Below, in pieces: positions 60,153 through 64,000 of a stretch of DNA of 64,000 bases; position 1 is the stretch's first letter, and each line of letters begins with the position of its first letter. The DNA is taken from contig JAIMKJ010000003.1 in NCBI GenBank assembly GCA_020692565.1, forward strand, positions 1 through 64,000, written 5' to 3'. Source of the stretch: Thermomonas sp. Lineage in GTDB: Bacteria; Pseudomonadota; Gammaproteobacteria; Xanthomonadales; Xanthomonadaceae. Under the pieces are notes generated by a model. It ran no database searches and had not been told where the DNA came from. It worked only from the letters and a program-made list of their open reading frames with translations. The position numbers and the translations under genes are program-made.

Positions 60153-61892
60153 TCAACTGAGGCTGTGCGCGGTGGCGCGCGTCGCCGTCTGCGTCGGATC
60201 CTGCGGCGGCGGCGGATTGTCCGCCATCAGTTTCGCGGTCACTTCCATCGGCTGGTTCTTGAAGATGTCGACCGGAAACCACACCTTGCCGGTATCCGCA
60301 TCCAATGGACCCTGCACGCCGAACACCTTCGCGCCCTGCCCGTCGTTGGCGGCCACCACATGGTCGATGTCGGCAAGACGCGCCTCGCGCGCGAAGGCGA
60401 CCATCGTCATGGCGACATTCTCGCGCTGCCGCTCGGACAGCGGACCCACCACCGCGGCATCGAGCTTGCCGACCTCGCCCTTGAGCTTGTCGAACAACGC
60501 CAGGTCCTGCAGCGGCATCGAGAGGATCGCAGCATCGCGGGCACTCACGAGGCCGGCGTCGTCCTCCACGGACTTCACACGCTTGGGCTGCGATTCCAGC
60601 GCGGAATCGTCCGTCTCAACTACGAAGACCGGCGCATCGTCGTCCCCTCGCCCTCGCTTCCTGAGCAGGCTCGCATCGTCGTCGTCGCGGACAGGCGCCA
60701 CGAAAGGATCGTCGTCGTCCAGCGCCAGCGCTGCGTCCTGCGGCAGGGTCATCGTGACTTCGTCGTCGTGCGCGAGCGCGCCAAGCGCGGGGTCGAACAC
60801 CGACGCATCGTCGTCATAGACGATCGGCGCGTCGTCCTCGACCACTATCGTCGTGGGTTCCGGCGTGCCGTATTCGGCGTCGTCCAGCTCAGGATCGTAG
60901 AGCTGCCCGTCCACGCCGATCTCCCATTCGTGGCCACTGTTCGCGCTGCGCGACATCAGGCGCAGATTCTCGGGGTTGTTGTAAAGATCGAGCACATCCG
61001 CCTTGGAGATGCCGGGCACGGGTTCGTCGCCGTTGATCGCTGCCTGCAGGCGCTCGGCCTCGTTCTGCTTGAGCATCTGATCCAGCGCGACCGTGAACGG
61101 GATCTCATGGTCGATGTCGATGCCGCCGCGGGTCAGATACTGCTTTGTCACCGGGCACTGGAACAGCTGTACGGCATGATCCTTGGACCGGTCGTCGAGA
61201 TGATCCGGATCGGGCACTTTCACTTCGCCCGCATAGGCTTCCTTCAGGGCGTGATTGAGCCAGGTCGTCTTGATGCTGTCGTCGAACGCGAGACCTTCGC
61301 GCTTGACGCCCGAGGTCCATGACGCATCGGTCGTCCTGGAGGTGCGGTTGGCGGAATCCACTTCCGGGTCGTAGGCGGGGTAGTCGACGGTGACGTCGAA
61401 GCGCATCTTCTTGTCCACCCACGCCGCCCATTGCGGCGAATCGACGCCGTGCTCGTCGAGAATCTTGTCGGCGCTGTCGCGCGCGCGATTGTAGGTGGCG
61501 GGAATCGTGCGCAGATTGCCGACATCGTTGTACGCCAGCATCGCATCGGCCTTGGACCAGACTTCGAGCGTCTCGAAGTGTTCCTTCCACGGCGTCTTGT
61601 GATCGACGTCCAGCGCCTCCGCGGAATTCCAGGTGCGGGTTCGCTCGTCGAAGAACAGCAGCAGCGGCTGGCCCCGATGCGTCACCTCGGCGCTACGCGC
61701 GTTGCCGGGTTCCTCCGTCCATTCGTTGCGCATGTAGTCCACGGTCGAGTCGTAGAACTTCAGCCCCTTCCGGCTGTTCTCTCCCTTCCACTGGTTGTCG
61801 TACCCCTCGCCATGCGCAGGCGGCGATTCATCGTCGGTGTATGCGATCTCGACGTATTCACCGCTCAGCAGTTGTTCGCGCTTGCGTGGCAT
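60153..61892 (-). CDS. Putative type IV secretion bactericidal effector: two HNH-like nuclease motifs, acidic linker, XVIPCD-like C-terminus
   Basis: 579 residues, no signal peptide. Motif set 1: 'ALDVDHKTPWKEHFETLE' (93-110) with Asn-rich 'YNDVGNLRTIPATYN' (121-135). Set 2: 'GIDIDHEIPFTVALDQ' (257-272) with 'LYNNPENLRLMSRSANSGH' (303-321). Each resembles an HNH/GH-E nuclease core (DxDHxxP...N..NL....N). Residues about 350-445 are a linker packed with DDD/DDA runs. Residues about 460-556 match the XVIPCD secretion domain: 'LSERQRENVAMTMVAFAREA', 'LADIDHVVAANDGQGAKVFG', 'VDIFKNQPMEVTAKLM'. Such effectors (X-Tfes) are injected into rival bacteria. Catalysis and secretion are inferred from motifs. 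No cognate immunity gene is certain nearby. Confidence 0.72.
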   Translation of the reverse strand: MPRKREQLLSGEYVEIAYTDDESPPAHGEGYDNQWKGENSRKGLKFYDSTVDYMRNEWTEEPGNARSAEVTHRGQPLLLFFDERTRTWNSAEALDVDHKTPWKEHFETLEVWSKADAMLAYNDVGNLRTIPATYNRARDSADKILDEHGVDSPQWAAWVDKKMRFDVTVDYPAYDPEVDSANRTSRTTDASWTSGVKREGLAFDDSIKTTWLNHALKEAYAGEVKVPDPDHLDDRSKDHAVQLFQCPVTKQYLTRGGIDIDHEIPFTVALDQMLKQNEAERLQAAINGDEPVPGISKADVLDLYNNPENLRLMSRSANSGHEWEIGVDGQLYDPELDDAEYGTPEPTTIVVEDDAPIVYDDDASVFDPALGALAHDDEVTMTLPQDAALALDDDDPFVAPVRDDDDASLLRKRGRGDDDAPVFVVETDDSALESQPKRVKSVEDDAGLVSARDAAILSMPLQDLALFDKLKGEVGKLDAAVVGPLSERQRENVAMTMVAFAREARLADIDHVVAANDGQGAKVFGVQGPLDADTGKVWFPVDIFKNQPMEVTAKLMADNPPPPQDPTQTATRATAHSLS

Positions 61893-61970
61893 GCTCGTTC
61901 CCTCGTCCGGTGTCGTGCTCTGGTGTCGCGATGCCCGCCGCACCCGATCGGCGAACTGGAGCCGGCCGCC

Positions 61971-63527
61971 TCAGCGACGTTCGCGGGCTGGGCGTAATTT
62001 ACATCCATGCCGGCCCCTTGCACATGCCGCATCGTTACCGCGAGGGCCGGCATCGATGGCGGGAGCAGCCGGCACCCCGGTCGATACCGGCGGCGTCGCT
62101 GTCGGTCGCGGGCGCACGAGCGGCGCTGCGCCCGGCAACTCGAACGGCCCGATCAGACTGTCGATATCCACCTCTTCCAACGCACCGATGTCGACGGTGA
62201 AATAGCCCTGTGGAATCCGTGCGCGCTGGTCGCCCAGCGCTAACTTGGTGCGCAGCGGCGGGTCGTAGAGTCTCGCCGGTAATGCCCACGGCATCGGGAA
62301 GGCGGCCGGCGACGGCGGTCGGTTGATGCCCGCGTTGCGCAACGGGCTGTCCGGAAGCGGGCGGAAGTCGCGCTGCGCGATGTCGCGGAAACCGGGATCG
62401 CTTGCTCGCACGGTGCCGGTCCATTCCGGCGGCACGAAGGTCGCGGTGCTCTGCACCCAGTTGCGGGTGCCGAACACCCTGCGCCCGTCGCTCCACGGCT
62501 GGGTGACGAACGGCGCGCAGACCGGCGTATCGGCGGTGGTGTTCTCGCGCAGGATCGCCGGCGCCGCACCATTCGTCTGGTAGATCGCGTTGTTGTGCAT
62601 CTCGACGCTGCCCACGCCCAACTGCACGTAGACCGCGGTCCGCGTGCCCGGGCTGTCGAAGACGATGGTGTTGCCGACCATCCGCACGCGGCCGTCGCTG
62701 GCGCCGTTGAGGTCGCCGCCGATGCGGATCGCATTCGGCCATGAGGTCGAAGTGTGGAGGATGACGTTGCCGATCAGCTCGGCATCCTCGCGCTTCGTCG
62801 CCCGCGTCCAGCCGCTGGCCTGGGTTTCGCAGTCGGGGCCGATCAGTTCGATCTCCTGATAGACCGATCCCTCGAACCAGTTGAAGTGGATCTCGCTGCG
62901 CTCGTGCCGGCTCTTCAGCAGATTGCCGCCGTTGCCGTTGTGGACGTAGTTGAAGCGCATGCGGAACACCGATCCCGGATACGCGATCTCGTCGGACTGC
63001 ATGTAGATCGGATGCCGGGTCGACCCCGAACCGGCTTCATAGATCTCGCTGTATTCCAGGGTGAACGAGCCGGAATTGAGGTCGGCGCCGAGGATCCCGT
63101 GCCCGGGGCAGGCATGGATCACCGCATCGCGCACGGTCACGTCGTGGGCTTCGCTGAACACGCAGCTGTTGCTGCCGCCGCGCACCTCGAACCCCTCGAA
63201 CACGACGTGGTTCGACTGCTGGAACTTGATGGTGTGCGCGCCGCCCTGGATCAGCGGCCGGGTCGCGCCGGCCGCACGATTCCAACGGATGATCACCGGG
63301 TTGCCGGGAGCGCCACCGTCGTCGTTGCCGACCACCACGCTGCCGTAGATCGCATTGCCATCGACCTCGACGATATCGCCGGGCGCCAGATTGTTGTTCG
63401 AGAAGACCGCCGACAGTTGCGTGTAATCGCGACCCACGGGGCCGACGGTATAAGTCCGCGCGGCAACGATGGAGGACGATGACAGCGCGATCGCAGCGAT
63501 CGCCAGGGTGAGGGTGCATTTCGGCAT
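61971..63527 (-). CDS. Secreted right-handed parallel beta-helix protein
   Basis: 518 residues. Signal peptide (MPKCTLTLAIAAIAL...), then repeated beta-helix turns with Asn/Val/Gly ladders ('QQSNHVVFEGFEVRGGSN', 'FTLEYSEIYEAG', 'MVGNTIVFDSPGTRTAVYVQ'), similar to pectate-lyase-like/PL6 or Disaggregatase-type proteins. Two Cys pairs are present. A Pro/Arg-rich tail follows (about 480-518). It may bind or cleave a polysaccharide; no catalytic signature is certain. GGAGAG precedes the ATG at 63527. The gap to the effector gene downstream is 78 bases, so co-transcription is possible. Confidence 0.75.
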   Translation of the reverse strand: MPKCTLTLAIAAIALSSSSIVAARTYTVGPVGRDYTQLSAVFSNNNLAPGDIVEVDGNAIYGSVVVGNDDGGAPGNPVIIRWNRAAGATRPLIQGGAHTIKFQQSNHVVFEGFEVRGGSNSCVFSEAHDVTVRDAVIHACPGHGILGADLNSGSFTLEYSEIYEAGSGSTRHPIYMQSDEIAYPGSVFRMRFNYVHNGNGGNLLKSRHERSEIHFNWFEGSVYQEIELIGPDCETQASGWTRATKREDAELIGNVILHTSTSWPNAIRIGGDLNGASDGRVRMVGNTIVFDSPGTRTAVYVQLGVGSVEMHNNAIYQTNGAAPAILRENTTADTPVCAPFVTQPWSDGRRVFGTRNWVQSTATFVPPEWTGTVRASDPGFRDIAQRDFRPLPDSPLRNAGINRPPSPAAFPMPWALPARLYDPPLRTKLALGDQRARIPQGYFTVDIGALEEVDIDSLIGPFELPGAAPLVRPRPTATPPVSTGVPAAPAIDAGPRGNDAACARGRHGCKLRPARERR

Positions 63528-63717
63528 GGCGCGGTCTCTCCGGCAAGGGGACGTCGATCGGTGCCGCCCCCAACGCCACCGCGTCCGCCAAGGATCGCAT
63601 ATGTGCCGCGCCGGTCCGTGAATGCGATCACGCCAGCGCGATCGCCACACGCGCGGGCGACGCCATACATCGCCGCACATGCGGCATCATGCGCGTTCAC
63701 ATCGAATGGAGCCGCGC

Positions 63718-64000
63718 ATGAGCGACTGGACCCGCCTGATCCGCGATGTCGCGGACTTTCCGAAACCGGGCATCGTCTTCAAGGACATCACCCCGGTGCT
63801 GGCCGATGCCGTGGGCTTCGCAGCGGCGATCGATGCGATGGCCGCTCCCTGGCGCGGACAGGCCATCGATGCGGTGATCGCCATCGAAGCGCGCGGCTTC
63901 ATCCTCGGTGCAGCGCTGGCGCAGGCACTCGGCGCCGGTTTCGTGCCCGTGCGCAAACCCGGCAAGCTGCCGGGCCGGGTGCTGTCGCAGACCTACGCGC
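63718..64000 (+). CDS. apt: Adenine phosphoribosyltransferase, N-terminal part (window end)
   Basis: The first 94 codons are present; the gene runs off the right edge. '[20 protein letters not shown]' is the family N-terminus and '[16 protein letters not shown]' the PRPP-site lead-in, followed by '[12 protein letters not shown]'. The enzyme makes AMP from adenine and PRPP. It is divergent from the beta-helix gene. Confidence 0.92.
   Translation, partial: MSDWTRLIRDVADFPKPGIVFKDITPVLADAVGFAAAIDAMAAPWRGQAIDAVIAIEARGFILGAALAQALGAGFVPVRKPGKLPGRVLSQTYA

Overview
The window is high-GC gammaproteobacterial DNA, most likely from the Lysobacteraceae/Xanthomonadaceae (Lysobacter-like). The basis is family content: a complete but scattered OleABCD long-chain olefin pathway, a protein with an apparent XVIPCD type IV secretion tail (known from Xanthomonadales), secreted lysyl-endopeptidase-type and trypsin plus P-domain proteases, a QsdR-type regulator, ArfB, UbiB/UbiJ, and many REP-like intergenic hairpins. 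No rRNA, tRNA, CRISPR array or transposase was recognised.

Layout. 0.1-2.2 kb: a 5'-truncated DUF2306 remnant, a small beta/gamma-crystallin and an MpaB/DUF2236 oxygenase. 2.3-6.1 kb (minus): XpaC-like protein, a solute-binding-protein/vWA fusion lipoprotein, an anchored solute-binding protein and a small RHH-like protein ('block 1'). 6.5-12.5 kb: fatty-acid beta-oxidation (acyl-CoA dehydrogenase divergent from a TetR/QsdR regulator, FadB-like fusion and thiolase). 12.5-20.3 kb (minus): AAA ATPase, PspA, membrane coiled-coil protein, NitT/TauT-type ABC ATPase and permease, a solute-binding-protein/OmpA fusion and a coiled-coil protein ('block 2'). 20.4-30.9 kb: housekeeping (PlsC-type acyltransferase, ArfB, DUF2059, TruC-type synthase, M16 protease, UbiB, UbiJ, OleD, DUF4197). 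31.2-34.3 kb: two secreted serine proteases. 34.4-38.3 kb (minus): OleC, a UbiH/UbiM-like hydroxylase and OleB. 38.5-48.8 kb (minus): PLD-family protein, a 1784-residue AAA ATPase, YqiK-type flotillin, YqiJ-type OB-fold membrane protein, a second PspA (YjfJ-like) and YjfI ('block 3'). 49.0-50.4 kb: a small acidic protein and OleA. 50.7-59.5 kb: miscellaneous genes, including a second M16 protease, an SDR, TrmL and a dienelactone hydrolase. 59.6-64 kb: thioredoxin, candidate type IV secretion nuclease effector, beta-helix protein, and the start of apt.

The most interesting content is blocks 1-3. Together they hold two PspA paralogues, a flotillin with its OB-fold partner, two unrelated AAA ATPases, an ABC importer core, and three periplasmic binding modules attached respectively to a vWA domain, a bare membrane anchor and an OmpA peptidoglycan-binding domain. 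I infer one envelope-stress or membrane-integrity (possibly defensive) apparatus with periplasmic sensing modules and cytoplasmic PspA/AAA remodelling modules. Block 3 sits inside what looks like a once-contiguous oleA-oleB-ubiM-oleC-oleD cluster. It has its own promoter carrying two perfect 10-bp palindromes and probably yields a leaderless transcript. A second notable item is the putative secreted effector at 60.2-61.9 kb, with two HNH-like motifs, a very acidic linker and an XVIPCD-like C-terminus.

All function calls are from reading the sequence and family recall; no database search was run.
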